From NCBI GenBank assembly GCA_040954595.2, contig CM082590.2:2294001-2358000 (forward strand): a stretch of DNA of 64,000 nucleotides, given 5' to 3'. A program made the position numbers and the translations under genes. Positions 1-12,800 of this stretch are shown here, in pieces. The DNA comes from Balanoglossus misakiensis. Its lineage: Eukaryota; Hemichordata. How positions within the stretch are numbered: position 1 is the stretch's first letter; each line of letters begins with the position of its first letter. The notes beneath the pieces are model-generated. The model made no database searches. It saw only the letters and a list, made by a program, of their open reading frames with translations, and had not been told where the DNA came from.

Positions 1-312
1 CATGGTATTTTTCAAAAATCCATAATAAATCCAAATTCACATGAACACTAACAATATTATTTTAAAAAATTGGAACGTACAGTAAATTAGAACTTGATTG
101 GCCTTGTAATTTTTGAAAAAAAATGTCAACTTTTAAAGGTTATCAGAAAATCCAATATGGCCACCATGAAGAAGACAATTAAAAGAACATGCAGCATCAC
201 AGGGGCCAAAGCAGTTAGCATGGTTCCAACAGAAAGCAAACTCTGTATCTGTTATGGATTCTTAGAATGGTAGGTAAGCCAGAGGTCACGGAAATTTGTG
301 CCAACAAATTTT

Positions 313-896
313 GATATCAAACTGATAAGTGTCCAACAAGAACCAAACTTCTAAGCTCAATTGGTTAACTTTAAATAGGATAAGTACATAATGATTGTGT
401 TAAAGATTAATACTTCATTAGGTGTTCCAGTCCTCTATATCTGAAAGCCATATCTGCTGTGCATGTCAAATTATGGGAAAGTAGATCATGGCCAAAATTA
501 TCAAAATATTTGGGTTATGTCCAGGCAGCAATAGTACTCATGTGTACAAAATCATGACTGTTGTGCTTTTTAACAAGAGACATATGCAAGTAGATCAAGG
601 GTTTGATATCAAACTGATAAGTGTCCAACAAGAACCAAACTTCTAAGCTCAATTGGTTAACTTTAAATAGGATAAGTACATAATGATTGTGTTAAAGATT
701 AATACTTCATTAGGTGTTCCAGTCCTCTATATTTGAAAGCCATATCTGCTGTGCATGTCAAATTATGGGAAAGTAGATCATGGCCAAAATTATCAAAATA
801 TTTGGGTTATGTCCAGGCAGCAATAGTACTCATGTGTACAAAATCATGACTGTTGTGCTTTTTAACAAGAGACATATGCAAGTAGATCAAGGGTCA
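313..896. repeat. 292 bp direct duplication inside satellite A
   Basis: Positions 313-604 and 605-896 are adjacent near-identical copies (one clear difference, tatatctg versus tatatttg). Each copy contains the spacer end plus one 116 bp unit. The 292 bp period matches neither the 116 bp unit nor the 1.8 kb unit, so it is a separate local duplication. Confidence 0.9.
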
Positions 897-1359
897 TGGC
901 CAAAATTATCAAAATATTTGGGTTATGTCCTGGCAGCAATAAAACTCATGTGAACAAAATCATGACTGTTGTGCTTTTTAACAAGAGACATATCCAAGTA
1001 GATCAAGGGTCATGGCCAAAATTATCAAAATATTTGGGTTATGTCCTGGCAGCAATAAAACTCATGTGAACAAAATCATGACTGTTGTGCTTTTTAACAA
1101 GAGACATATCCAAGTAGATCAAGGGTCATTGCCAAAATTATCAAAATATTTGGGTTATGTCCTGGCAGCAATAAAACTCATGTGAACAAAATCATGACTG
1201 TTGTGCTTTTTAACAAGAGACATATCCAAGTAGATCAAGGGTCATTGCCAAAATTATCAAAATATTTGGGTTATGTCCTGGCAGCAGTAGTACTCTTTGA
1301 ACAAAATCATGACTGTTTAGCTTTTTATCAAGAGCCATATCCACATAAAATTTAGTTAT
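895..1359. repeat. 116 bp unit block, about 4 copies
   Basis: Units start near 895, 1011, 1127 and 1243, exactly 116 bp apart. The last copy degrades toward the spacer. Confidence 0.9.
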
Positions 1360-2147
1360 GGAATTACTGGGTCAAAGGACATGCGAGAGTTGCCAACAAA
1401 TTGTTTAATCAAGTTTTGAAAAAACTGGATCAAAGGACATGTGAAAGTTGCCAAAAAATGTAACGTATTCTAGTCATATGGCGACTCGTATCCATAAAAT
1501 TAATTTGTGTGCTTTCAATGAGTAGGCTAGAAATAGAAAATCTTAGTTTTTAATCAGTGTTTAGAAAAATCCAATTTGGCTCCAATAAGGTGACACCAAT
1601 CACAATTCACTTGAAAACTTGATTAGAAAAAGATGTTCTGTAATTTTTTAATGAGATTTTTAAACAATCCAATTAGGCACCCAAAGTCACTTGACCACTA
1701 ATGATATTTTTGTCAAACTTTCAACCCTACAGTAAACTAGAATTTGATTGGCCCTGTAGTTTATGAAAATGTCAACTTTTAAAGGTTATTAGAAATTCCA
1801 ATATGGCCACCATGAAGAAGACAATTAGAGCTACAAGCAGCATTGGAGTGGCCAAAGCGGTTAGCATGGTTCCAACAGAAAGCAAATGCTGCATCTGTTG
1901 TGGATGCCTAGAAATGGTAAAGTATGCCAGAGGTGATGCAAAATGTGCCAACAAAATTTGATACCAAACTGATCAGTGTCCAACAAAAAGCAGACTTCTA
2001 CGCTTTATTGGTTAACTTTAAATAGCTTATATACATAATTATTGTGTTAAAGTTAATACATGTACTTTATTAGGTGTTCCAGTCCTCTAAATTTAAAAGC
2101 TGTATCTGCTGTGCATGCCAAGTTATGGGAATGTAGATCAAAAGTTA

Positions 2148-2266
2148 CTGCCAAAATTATCAAAATATTTGGGTTATGTCCGGGCAGCAGTAGTACTCAT
2201 GTGAACAAAATCACGACTCTTGTGCTTTTTAACAAGAGGCATATCAACGTAGAATTAAGTTCTGAA
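2148..2266. repeat. 116 bp unit block reduced to one copy
   Basis: A single 116 bp unit lies between two full spacers. This is the minimal form of the compound repeat. Confidence 0.85.
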
Positions 2267-3033
2267 AGATCTGGATCAAAAGACGAATGACAGTTGCAAA
2301 AAAATTGTATAATTAAGTGTTGAAAAAATGGATGAAAGGACATGTGAAAGTTGATAAAAATTGTTTAACATATTCTGGTCTTATGGTGACTCGTATCCAT
2401 AAAAAGGATTGGTGTGCTATCATTCAGTAGCCTTGAAATAGGAAATTTTAGTTTTTAATCGGAGTTCAGACAATCCAATTTGGCTTCAATAAGGTTTAAC
2501 CAATCACAATTCACTTGAAAGCTTGATTAAAAAAGATTTTGGAAATTTTTCATGAGTTTTTGAAAAAATCCATAATGAATCCAAATTCACATGACCACTA
2601 TTAATATAATTGAAAAAAAAATTGGAACGGCCAGTAAATTAGAACTTGATTGGCCCTGCAGTTTAGAAAAAAATGTCAACTTTTAGAGATTATCAGAAAA
2701 TCCAATATGGCCGCCATGAAGAAGACCCAACTATAAGCAGCATTGGAGTGACCAAAGTGGTTTGCATGGTTCCAACAGAAAGCAAAGGCTGTATCTGTTA
2801 TGGATGCTAAGAAATGGTAAGTAAGCCAGAGGTCACGAAAATTTGTGCCAACAAATTTTGATATCAAACTGATAAGTGTCCAACAAGAACCAAACTTCTT
2901 AGCTCAATTGGTTAACTTTAAATAGGATAAGTACATAACGATTGTGTTAAAGATTAATACTTCATTAGGTGTTCCAGTCCTCTAAATTTGAAAGCCGTAT
3001 CTGCTGTGCATGGCAAGTTATGGGAAAGTAGAT

Positions 3034-4077
3034 CATGGCCAAAATTATCAAAATATTTGGGTTATGTCCAGGCAGCAATAGTACTCATGTGTACAAAATC
3101 ATGACTGTTGTGCTTTTTAACAAGAGACATATCCAAGTAGATCAAGGGTCATTGCCAAAATTATCAAAATATTTGGGTTATGTCCTGGCAACAATAAAAC
3201 TCATGTGAACAAAATCATGACTGTTGTGCTTTTTAACAAGAGACATATCCAAGTAGATCAAGGGTCATTGCCAAAATGATCAAAATATATGGGTTGTGTC
3301 CTGGCAGCAATAAAACTCATGTAAACAAAATCATGACTGTTGTGCTTTTTAACAAGAGACATATCCAAGTAGATCAAGGGTCATTGCCAAAATTATCAAA
3401 ATATTTGGGTTATGTCCTGGCAGCAATAAAACTCATGTGAACAAAATCATGACTGTTGTGCTTTTTAACAAGAGACATATCCAAGTAGATCAAGGGTAGT
3501 TGCCAAAATTATCAAAATATTTGGGTTATGTCCAGGCAGCAATAGTACTCATGTGAACAAAATCATGACTGTTGTGCTTTTTAACAAGAGACATATCCAA
3601 GTAGATCAAGGGTCATTGCCAAAATTATCAAAATATTTGGGTTATGTCCAGGCAGCAATAGTACTCATGTGAACAAAATCATGACTGTTGTGCTTTTTAA
3701 CAAGAGGCATATCCAAGTAGATCAAGGGTCATTGCCAAAATTATCAAAATATTTGGGTTATGTCCTGGCAGCAGTAGTACTCATATGAACAAAATCACGA
3801 CTGTTGTGCTTTTTAACAAGAGGCATATCCAAGTAGATCAAGGGTCATTGCCAAAATTATCAAAATATTTGGGTTATGTCCAGGCAGCAATAGTACTCAT
3901 GTGAACAAAATCATGACTGTTGTGCTTTTTAACAAGAGACATATCCAAGTAGATCAAGGGTCATTGCCAAAATTATCAAAATATTTGGGTTATGTCCTGG
4001 CAGCAGTAGTACTCATGTAAACAAAATCACGACTGTTGTGCTTTTTAACAAGAGGCATATCAACGTAGAATTAAGTT
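3034..4077. repeat. 116 bp unit block, 9 copies
   Basis: Units start near 3034, 3150, 3266 and so on at 116 bp steps. The last unit runs into the spacer at 'aggcatatcaacgtagaatt'. Confidence 0.93.
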
Positions 4078-4850
4078 CTGAAAGATCTGGATCAAAAGAC
4101 GAATGAAAGTTGCAAAAAAATTGTATAATTAAGTGTTGAAAAAATGGATGAAAGGACATGTGAAAGTTGATAAAAATTGTTTAACATATTCTGGTCTTAT
4201 GGTGACTCGTATCCATAAAAAGGATTGGTGTGCTATCATTCAGTAGCCTTGAAATAGGAAATTTTAGTTTTTAATCGGAGTTCAGACAATCCAATTTGGC
4301 TTCAATAAGGTTTAACCAATCACAATTCACTTGAAAGCTTGATTAAAAAAGATTTTGGAAATTTTTCATGAGTTTTTGAAAAAATCCATAATGAATCCAA
4401 ATTCACATGACCACTATTAATATAATTGAAAAAAAAAATTGGAACGGCCAGTAAATTAGAACTTGATTGGCCCTGCAGTTTAGAAAAAAATGTCAACTTT
4501 TAGAGATTATCAGAAAATCCAATATGGCCGCCATGAAGAAGACCCAACTATAAGCAGCATTGGAGTGACCAAAGTGGTTTGCATGGTTCCAACAGAAAGC
4601 AAAGGCTGTATATGTTATGGATGCTGAGAAATGGTAAGTAAGCCAGAGGTCACGCAAATTTGTGCCAACAAATTTTGATATCAAACTGATAAGTGTCCAA
4701 CAAGAACCAAACTTCTTAGCTCAATTGGTTAACTTTAAATAGGATAAGTACATAACGATTGTGTTAAAGATTAATACTTCATTAGGTGTTCCAGTCCTCT
4801 AAATTTGAAAGCCGTATCTGCTGTGCATGGCAAGTTATGGGAAAGTAGAT

Positions 4851-5894
4851 CATGGCCAAAATTATCAAAATATTTGGGTTATGTCCAGGCAGCAATAGTA
4901 CTCATGTGTACAAAATCATGACTGTTGTGCTTTTTAACAAGAGACATATCCAAGTAGATCAAGGGTCATTGCCAAAATTATCAAAATATTTGGGTTATGT
5001 CCTGGCAACAATAAAACTCATGTGAACAAAATCATGACTGTTGTGCTTTTTAACAAGAGACCTATCCAAGTAGATCAAGGGTCATTGCCAAAATGATCAA
5101 AATATATGGGTTGTGTCCTGGCAGCAATAAAACTCATGTGAACACAATAATGACTGTTGTGCTTTTTAACAAGAGACATATCCAAGTAGATCAAGGGTCA
5201 TTGCCAAAATTATCAAAATATTTGGGTTATGTCCTGGCAGCAATAAAACTCGTGTGAACAAAATCATGACTGTTGTGCTTTTTAACAAGAGACATATCCA
5301 AGTAGATCAAGGGTAGTTGCCAAAATTATCAAAATATTTGGGTTATGTCCAGGCAGCAATAGTACTCATGTGAACAAAATCATGACTGTTGTGCTTTTTA
5401 ACAAGAGACATATCCAAGTAGATCAAGGGTCATTGCCAAAATTATCAAAATATTTGGGTTATGTCCAGGCAGCAATAGTACTCATGTGAACAAAATCATG
5501 ACTGTTGTGCTTTTTAACAAGAGACCTATCCAAGTAGATCAAGGGTCATTGCCAAAATTATCAAAATATTTGGGTTATGTCCTGGCAGCAGTAGTACTCA
5601 TATGAACAAAATCACGACTGTTGTGCTTTTTAACAAGAGGCATATCCAAGTAGATCAAGGGTCATTGCCAAAATTATCAAAATATTTGGGTTATGTCCAG
5701 GCAGCAATAGTACTCATGTGAACAAAATCATGACTGTTGTGCTTTTTAACAAGAGACATATCCAAGTAGATCAAGGGTCATTGCCAAAATTATCAAAATA
5801 TTTGGGTTATGTCCTGGCAGCAGTAGTACTCATGTAAACAAAATCACGACTGTTGTGCTTTTTAACAAGAGGCATATCAACGTAGAATTAAGTT
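4851..5894. repeat. 116 bp unit block, 9 copies
   Basis: Same block as at 3034-4077, including the odd unit with 'agttgcc' in place of 'cattgcc' at the same rank. The two large units are therefore copies of each other rather than independently amplified. Confidence 0.93.
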
Positions 5895-6664
5895 CTGAAA
5901 GATCTGGATCAAAAGACGAATGAAAGTTGCAAAAAAATTGTATAATTAAGTGTTGAAAAAATGGATGAAAGGACATGTGAAAGTTGATAAAAATTGTTTA
6001 ACATATTTTGGTCTTATGGTGACTCGTATCCATAAAAAGGATTGGTGTGCTATCATTCAGTAGCCTTGAAATAGGAAATTTTAGTTTTTAATCGGAGTTC
6101 AGACAATCCAATTTGGCTTCAATAAGGTTTAACCAATCACAATTCACTTGAAAGCTTGATTAAAAAAGATTTTGGAAATCTTCATGAGTTTTTGAAAAAA
6201 TCCATAATAAATCCAAATTCACATGACCACTATTAATATAATTGAAAAAAAATTGGAACGGCCAGTAAATTAGAACTTGATTGGCCCTGCAGTTTAGAAA
6301 AAAATGTCAACTTTTAGAGATTATCAGAAAATCCAATATGGCCCCCATGAAGAAGACCCAACTATAAGCAGCATTGGAGTGACCAAAGTGGTTAGCATGG
6401 TTCCAACAGAAAGCAAAGGCTGTATCTGTTATGGATGCTGAGAAATGGTAAGTAAGCCAGAGGTCACGCAAATTTGTGCCAACAAATTTTGACATCAAAC
6501 TGATAAGTGTCCAACAAGAACCAAACTTCAAAGCTCAATTGGTTAACTTTAAATAGGATAAGTACATAACGATTGTGTTAAAGATTAATACTTCATTAGG
6601 TGTTCCAGTCCTCTAAATTTGAAAGCCGTATCTACTGTGCATGGCAAGTTATGGGAAAGTAGAT

Positions 6665-7475
6665 CATGGCCAAAATTATCAAAATATTTGGGTTATGTCC
6701 AGGCAGCAATAGTACTCATGTGTACAATATCATGACTGTTGTGCTTTTTAACAAGAGACATATCCAAGTAGATCAAGGGTCATGGCCAAAATTATCAAAA
6801 TATTTGGGTTATGTCCTGGCAGCAATATAACTCATGTGAACAAAATCATGACTGTTGTGCTTTTTAACAAGAGACCTATCCAAGTAGATCAAGGGTCATT
6901 GCCAAAATTATCAAAATATTTTGGTTATGTCCTGGCAGCAATAAAACTCATGTGAACACAATAATGACTGTTGTGCTTTTTAACAAGAGACATATCCAAG
7001 TAGATCAAGGGTCATTGCCAAAATTATCAAAATATTTGGGTTATGTCCTGGCAGCAATAAAACTCGTGTGAACACAATCATGACTGTTGTGCTTTTTAAC
7101 AAGAGACATATCCAAGTAGATCAAGGGTCATTGCCAAAATTATCAAAATATTTTGGTTATGTCCTGGCAGCAATAGTACTCATGTGAACAAAATCATGAC
7201 TGTTGTGCTTTTTAACAAGAGACATATCCAAGTAGATCAAGGGTCATTGCCAAAATTATCAAAATATTTGGGTTATGTCCAGGCAGTAATAGTACTCATG
7301 TGAACAAAATCACGACTGTTGTGCTTTTTAACAAGAGACATATCCAAGTAGATCAAGGGTCATTGCCAAAATTATCAAAATATTTGGGTTATGTCCTGGC
7401 AGCAGTAGTACTCATGTAAACAAAATCACGACTGTTGTGCTTTTTAACAAGAGGCATATCAAGGTAGAATTAAGT
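6665..7475. repeat. 116 bp unit block, 7 copies
   Basis: Two units shorter than the neighbouring blocks, which accounts for the 1581 bp spacing here against ~1815 bp elsewhere. Confidence 0.9.
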
Positions 7476-8245
7476 TCTGAAAGATCTGGATCTAAAGACG
7501 AATGAAAGTTGCAAAAAAATTGTATAATTAAGTGTTGAAAAAATGGATGAAAGGACATGTGAAAGTTGATAAAAATTGTTTAACATATTTTGGTCTTATG
7601 GTGACTCGTATCCATAAAAAGGATTGGTGTGCTATCATTCAGTAGCCTTGAAATAGGAAATTTTAGTTTTTAATCGGAGTTCAGACAATCCAATTTGGCT
7701 TCAATAAGGTTTAACTAATCACAATTCACTTGAAAGCTTGATTAAAAAAGATTTTGGAAATCTTCATGAGTTTTTGAAAAAATCCATAATAAATCCAAAT
7801 TCACATGACCACTATTAATATAATTAAAAAAAATTGGAACGGCCAGTAAATTAGAACTTGATTGGCCCTGCAGTTTAGAAAAAAATGTCAACTTTTAGAG
7901 ATTATCAGAAAATCCAATATGGCCGCCATGAAGAAGACCCAACTATAAGCAGCATTGGAGTGACCAAAGTGGTTAGCATGGTTCCAACAGAATGCAAAGG
8001 CTGTATCTGTTATGGATGCTGAGAAATGGTAAGTAAGCCAGAGGTCACGCAAATTTGTGCCAACAAATTTTGACATCAAACTGATAAGTGTCCAACAAGA
8101 ACCAAACTTCTAAGCTCAATTGGTTAACTTTAAATAGGATAAGTACATAACGATTGTGTTAAAGATTAATACTTCATTAGGTGTTCCAGTCCTCTAAATT
8201 TGAAAGCCGTATCTGCTGTGCATGGCAAGTTATGGGAAAGTAGAT

Positions 8246-9295
8246 CATGGCCAAAATTATCAAAATATTTGGGTTATGTCCAGGCAGCAATAGTACTCAT
8301 GTGTACAATATCATGACTGTTGTGCTTTTTAACAAGAGACATATCCAAGTAGATCAAGGGTCATGGCCAAAATTATCAAAATATTTGGGTTATGTCCTGG
8401 CAGCAATATAACTCATGTGAACAAAATCATGACTGTTGTGCTTTTTAACAAGAGACCTATCCAAGTAGATCAAGGGTCATTGCCAAAATTATCAAAATAT
8501 TTTGGTTATGTCCTGGCAGCAATAAAACTCATGTGAACACAATAATGACTGTTGTGCTTTTTAACAAGAGACATATCCAAGTAGATCAAGGGTCATTGCC
8601 AAAATTATCAAAATATTTGGGTTATGTCCTGGCAGCAATAAAACTCGTGTGAACACAATCATGACTGTTGTGCTTTTTAACAAGAGACATATCCAAGTAG
8701 ATCAAGGGTCATTGCCAAAATTATCAAAATATTTGGGTTATGTCCTGGCAGCAATAAAACTCATGTGAACACAATCATGACTGTTGTGCTTTTTAACAAG
8801 AGGCATATCCAAGTAGATCAAGGATCATTGCCAACATTATCAAAATATGTAGGTTATGTCCAGGCAGCAATAAAACTCATGTGAACACAATTATGACTGT
8901 TGTGTTTTTTAACAAGAGACATATCCAAGTAGATCAAGGGTCATTGCCAAAATTATCAAAATATTTTGGTTATGTCCTGGCAGCAATAAAACTCATGTGA
9001 ACAAAATCATGACTGTTGTGCTTTTTAACAAGAGACATATCCAAGTAGATCAAGGGTCATCGCCAAAATTATCAAAATATTTGGGTTATGTCCTGGCAGC
9101 AATAAAACTCATGTGAACACAATTATGACTGTTGTGCTTTTTAACAAGACTAGAGACATATCCAAGTAGAACAAGGGTCATTGCCAAAATTATCAAAATA
9201 TTTGGGTTATGTCCTGGCAGCAATAAAACTCATGTGAACACAATCATGACTGTTGTGCTTTTTAACAAGAGACATATCCAAGTACAATTCATTTC
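8246..9295. repeat. 116 bp unit block, 9 copies, last block of satellite A
   Basis: Nine units, one carrying a 5 bp insertion near 9148. After it the sequence returns to a diverged spacer that ends near 9806. Confidence 0.9.
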
Positions 9296-10030
9296 TAACA
9301 AATCTGAATCAAAGGACATGTGAAATTTGCCAAAAAATGTAACGTATTCTATACATATGGTGACTCGTATCAATAAAATGAATGTGTGCTTTAAATGAGT
9401 AGGCTAGAAATAGGAAATCTTTGTCTTTAATTAGAGTTCAGAAAGTCCAATTTGGCTCCAATAAGGTTTAACTAATCACAATACACTTGAAAACTTGATT
9501 AGAAAAAGATTTTGGAAATGTTAAATGAGATTTTTCAACAATCCATAATGAATCCAAAGTCGCATGACCACTAACAATATTATTGAAAAAAATTGGAAGG
9601 GACAGTAAATTAGAACTTGATTGGCCATGTAGTTTTGAAAAAATGTCAACTTTAAGAGGTTATCAGAAAATCCAATATGGCCAACATGAAGAAGACAATT
9701 AAAGGAACATGCAACATTACAGGGGCCAAAGCAGTTAGCATGGTTCCAACAGAAAGCAAACTCTGTATCTGTTGTGGATGGCTAGAAATGGTAAGCCAGA
9801 GGTCACTATGTCTATGTATAATTAACTTCTTAAAACATAGCGTATAGGAAACTGTTGTGCCATTTGGGGATTACACAGATTTTAGGTATTCACCAGAATT
9901 AAATCGCGGGCGACATTGGCAAGCATATATGGCAAAAATATTCAAATACTATGGAAACATAAAAAAATTCACCATGCTCAATCAAGTGTTATGTGTCACT
10001 GCAATCTTACAAGCAGCACTAAAAAAAACA

Positions 10031-10308
10031 GATTTTTGTCCAAAAACTGTCTGTAAAATACATGCGAGTATGACAAGCTAATTAGTCCAATCAGACAGAG
10101 GCATTCACTGACCTACCACCAGTTTATAATAAAATAACCGGTGGTCTCTGTAACAGCTGGACCACAACTGATTTTTGTCCAAAAACTGTCTGTAAAATAT
10201 ATGCGAGTATGACAAGCTAATTAGTCCAATCAGACAGAGGCATTCACTGACCTACCACCAGTTTATAATAAAATAGCCGGTGGTCTCTGTAACAGCTGGA
10301 CCGGTAAA
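10031..10308. repeat. 139 bp tandem duplication, two copies
   Basis: The phrase 'gatttttgtccaaaaactgt' starts at 10031 and again at 10170, and the copies are nearly identical throughout. Each contains 'aataaccggtggtctctgta' or a one-base variant. No coding content is seen. Confidence 0.9.
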
Positions 10309-11110
10309 ATTATATAAGGCTGTTTATTTTACTGATAAAAAATTTTATAGGTCTTTGTAGGTTATAATAAAGAAAATTATCAAAATCGGTTCACCAGTTT
10401 TCAAGGTACAAAAGCATCAAAAAATACTGATATTCTCAAGTATCTTCAACATTTTTCAAAAAATTATGCACGATTCACAGAAGAATACTTCTTTCAGTTT
10501 TACAGGAGATCATCTAAACTTGTAAAGAAAATCTCTCTATTTTTTGCATGGCACCATGGGAAATATGAAATTTTGCAATGTTTGATGTTCCGTGTCTCAA
10601 TCATAGTTGATCTAATTGTAACGAAATTTTCAGAATATATTACAATATATGTGCAGATACAGATAGTGACTTCAGTTTTTGATATCTGGATTACAATTTA
10701 AATTCCCAGGTGCTCAAAAAAGGAAAAACCTAGCATTTTACCATTGCAAATGGGCGGCCATATTGGATTGATATTTCATTAGATGGCAATATCTGTTTAT
10801 ACACTGCAATTTGCTGAAAATCAGTTCAATCACTGTAGTGAGTGGAAATATTTAAATTCTTGTGTATTTTGAGCAATAATACTACTACCAAAAATATTTT
10901 ATACAGTTACTTCTGGACAGCAAAAATTGCCATCATTCAAGTCAAACTCTCAGATCGGCCCTTTTGCTTGCCTGTGTTGGGCAGATATCAAAAGTGGAGA
11001 AAGTTGGATAGTGTAATGTCTACATGTATTTGTACTATCCTTGTAGTCTATTAACATTTACACGATTTTCATATTAATTTTGGTATGATATGCATGGAAA
11101 GACTGGCTGG
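10309..11110. other. No gene seen
   Basis: AT-rich sequence without recognisable coding, RNA or repeat structure. Confidence 0.5.
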
Positions 11111-11465
11111 CTATAAATCATAAAACTGAACGTCCTTGCACCATACAGTTTTTACTGCATACACATGTAGTTTAAGCAAACTGTGTATTTCATGTATTCC
11201 ACTTTTCTGCCTTCCTTGCTGGCTTTCTCCATTTATTTTCTTACTGTTTCTTTGTAACATTACTGATTTTTTTTCTGGTAATTCAATTTCTGGCTGAAAT
11301 AAATGTACTAGAGCTGGTAAGGTTTCCTGAACATTAATCCCTGTATCTTGAAGGCAGGTGTGCAAGTTCATATAAAGTTCATTGGTTAAAGGAATATTAT
11401 GAGCTGATAAATCTTCTAAGCTCTTCTTTCTGGCTAGAAGGTCTGCTATATTATCGAATACTCTT
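11111..11465 (-). CDS. Possible coding fragment, unknown product
   Basis: The minus strand is open from about 11465 to 11111, some 115 codons, with a mixed, non-repetitive composition including ARKKSLEDLSAHN near its start and HLFQPEIELPEKK in the middle. The first Met falls at 11371. No domain is recognised, no convincing splice sites were found, and no exon partner is visible nearby. It could be part of a real minus-strand exon, a decayed transposon ORF or chance. It reads more like protein than the surrounding short frames, but support is weak. Confidence 0.2.
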
Positions 11466-11469
11466 TATG

Positions 11470-12129
11470 CTACTTCCATAATGTTGCCTGTGCAAATTAA
11501 CAATCAAAGTACCCACTTGCTAGACAATTGTAAGACAAACATTTTTGTTGGGTAATTACAGAATAATTATTTTAATTCCATGCATACTCTACCTAAACAC
11601 AAATTAGAATATATAACTGAAATTATAATTATACACAGGTCTATGAAATGCAAAGAAAATGTATTTCTAGGAAAGAACACCCATGGGCATTCAGCTCTAA
11701 GCAGATAACATCAAGTCACTTTGAAGACATGTCACTTCCCAGACTTGACTAAACAAACTTCCAACCCTGAAGTGAAACGCATCTCCGAGTTGCATACACA
11801 ATATGATCATATAATGTTAGATATTTATCATGGTTTAAGTGAAAACAAATTAGGAGATGTAAACACCCCTGCCATTTATTCAGTGCCATATAATGCTGCC
11901 ATTATGCACATATTGACTCTAGCCACTTTCCCAGTGGGAGGAAAAAGACTTTAATGGACACCAAGCGGGAAGAAACGAAAGTTACTAAGTTTTTGGCATT
12001 TCATTTTTATTTGTGAGATCGAGAAATTAAAATATGACAAGTTTAGAAAATAATCAGATTACACAGTATGTCCCAGTTCGTATGGCGGCCATATTGGATT
12101 CTGAACTCTCTAGTGATATAAACATATAG
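11470..12129. other. No gene seen
   Basis: A 77-codon plus-strand frame at 11721-11954 has no recognised domain or splice context and is not called. Nothing else is seen. Confidence 0.45.
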
Positions 12130-12800
12130 TGTACTTGGCGAGTCTCAGTATAGGGAAATCAACACAATCAGACAAAACTTGGGTTACCCATTGCAATAAT
12201 ACTATCAAATTTCAAAGCAATCCCATATGCAGTTTCAGAAAAATCAGTATTTTCACCAAAATTGTACAATATCTTACGTCAATCGCTTCAGGGAACATGC
12301 CTACCAAAGCTCAAGGCAATCTGACAATCAGTTTGAAAGAAAATAATTTTTAATGAAAAATTCCAAAACTATCACACACAAAACGCAAATATGCATATTT
12401 CAAGTATTTTTCTAAAACATCTCACTTAATTATTCCCAAGGAACAACCCTGCAAAATTTGAAAGCAATCTGACAAGCAGTTTTAGATAAAACAATTTTTG
12501 ACCAAAAAAGACAAAAAATTCTACAAAATTATAAATATGCACATTTTTCATCAACCAGGTTTTCATCAAATGGGACCATATATCCAAATGTATGCTTCAA
12601 AGCAACACGACTCTCAGTGAAAAAATGCTTGTCACCCTGGTCAAAAATTTGGTTTTACTAAAACATCAAATCGGTTATCTCTCAAAGCTAAAAGGGTTAT
12701 CACCAAACAGATTACAATTTTCTTTACTTTTGGTGGTTTTGGTTTTATCGGTTTGCCCAATAAAAATTAGGATAATTGTTTAAGTATGCCAACAGTGAGG
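12130..12800 (+). repeat. Diverged ~130-140 bp tandem repeats, first field
   Basis: Repeating phrases such as 'gaacatgcctaccaaagctc' and 'gcaatctgacaagcagtttt', followed by a tract like 'acaatttttgaccaaaaa', recur every ~130-140 bp with heavy divergence. The same units appear at 14800-16270 and, reversed, at 29540-30240. Repeat edges are approximate. Confidence 0.7.

Larger units (their letters stand above)
1..9806. repeat. Macrosatellite A: ~770 bp spacer plus blocks of a 116 bp unit
   Basis: The region is one compound tandem array. A spacer of about 770 bp recurs (roughly 1360-2147, 2266-3033, 4078-4850, 5895-6664, 7460-8245, with partial copies at both ends). Between spacers sit blocks of a 116 bp unit containing the phrase 'ttatcaaaatatttgggtta'. 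Block sizes are about 4, 1, 9, 9, 7 and 9 units. Equivalent points in successive large units are 1817, 1814 and 1581 bp apart; the shorter spacing is two 116 bp units less. Units from 2.3 to 8.2 kb are nearly identical, while those at the left edge are more diverged. Short frames of 60-74 codons recur once per unit on both strands and look like repeat by-products. No gene is seen. The array starts outside the window. Confidence 0.95.

Noticed and set aside
895-1359. 116 bp repeats considered as a CRISPR array
   Set aside because: No short repeat/unique spacer pattern; whole units are identical, and the genome is eukaryotic.
2676-8079. Recurring 63-74 codon minus frames starting MxSKFVGTN in satellite A
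   Set aside because: One per large repeat unit, in the spacer; identity is that of the DNA repeat and the frames vary in start and length.
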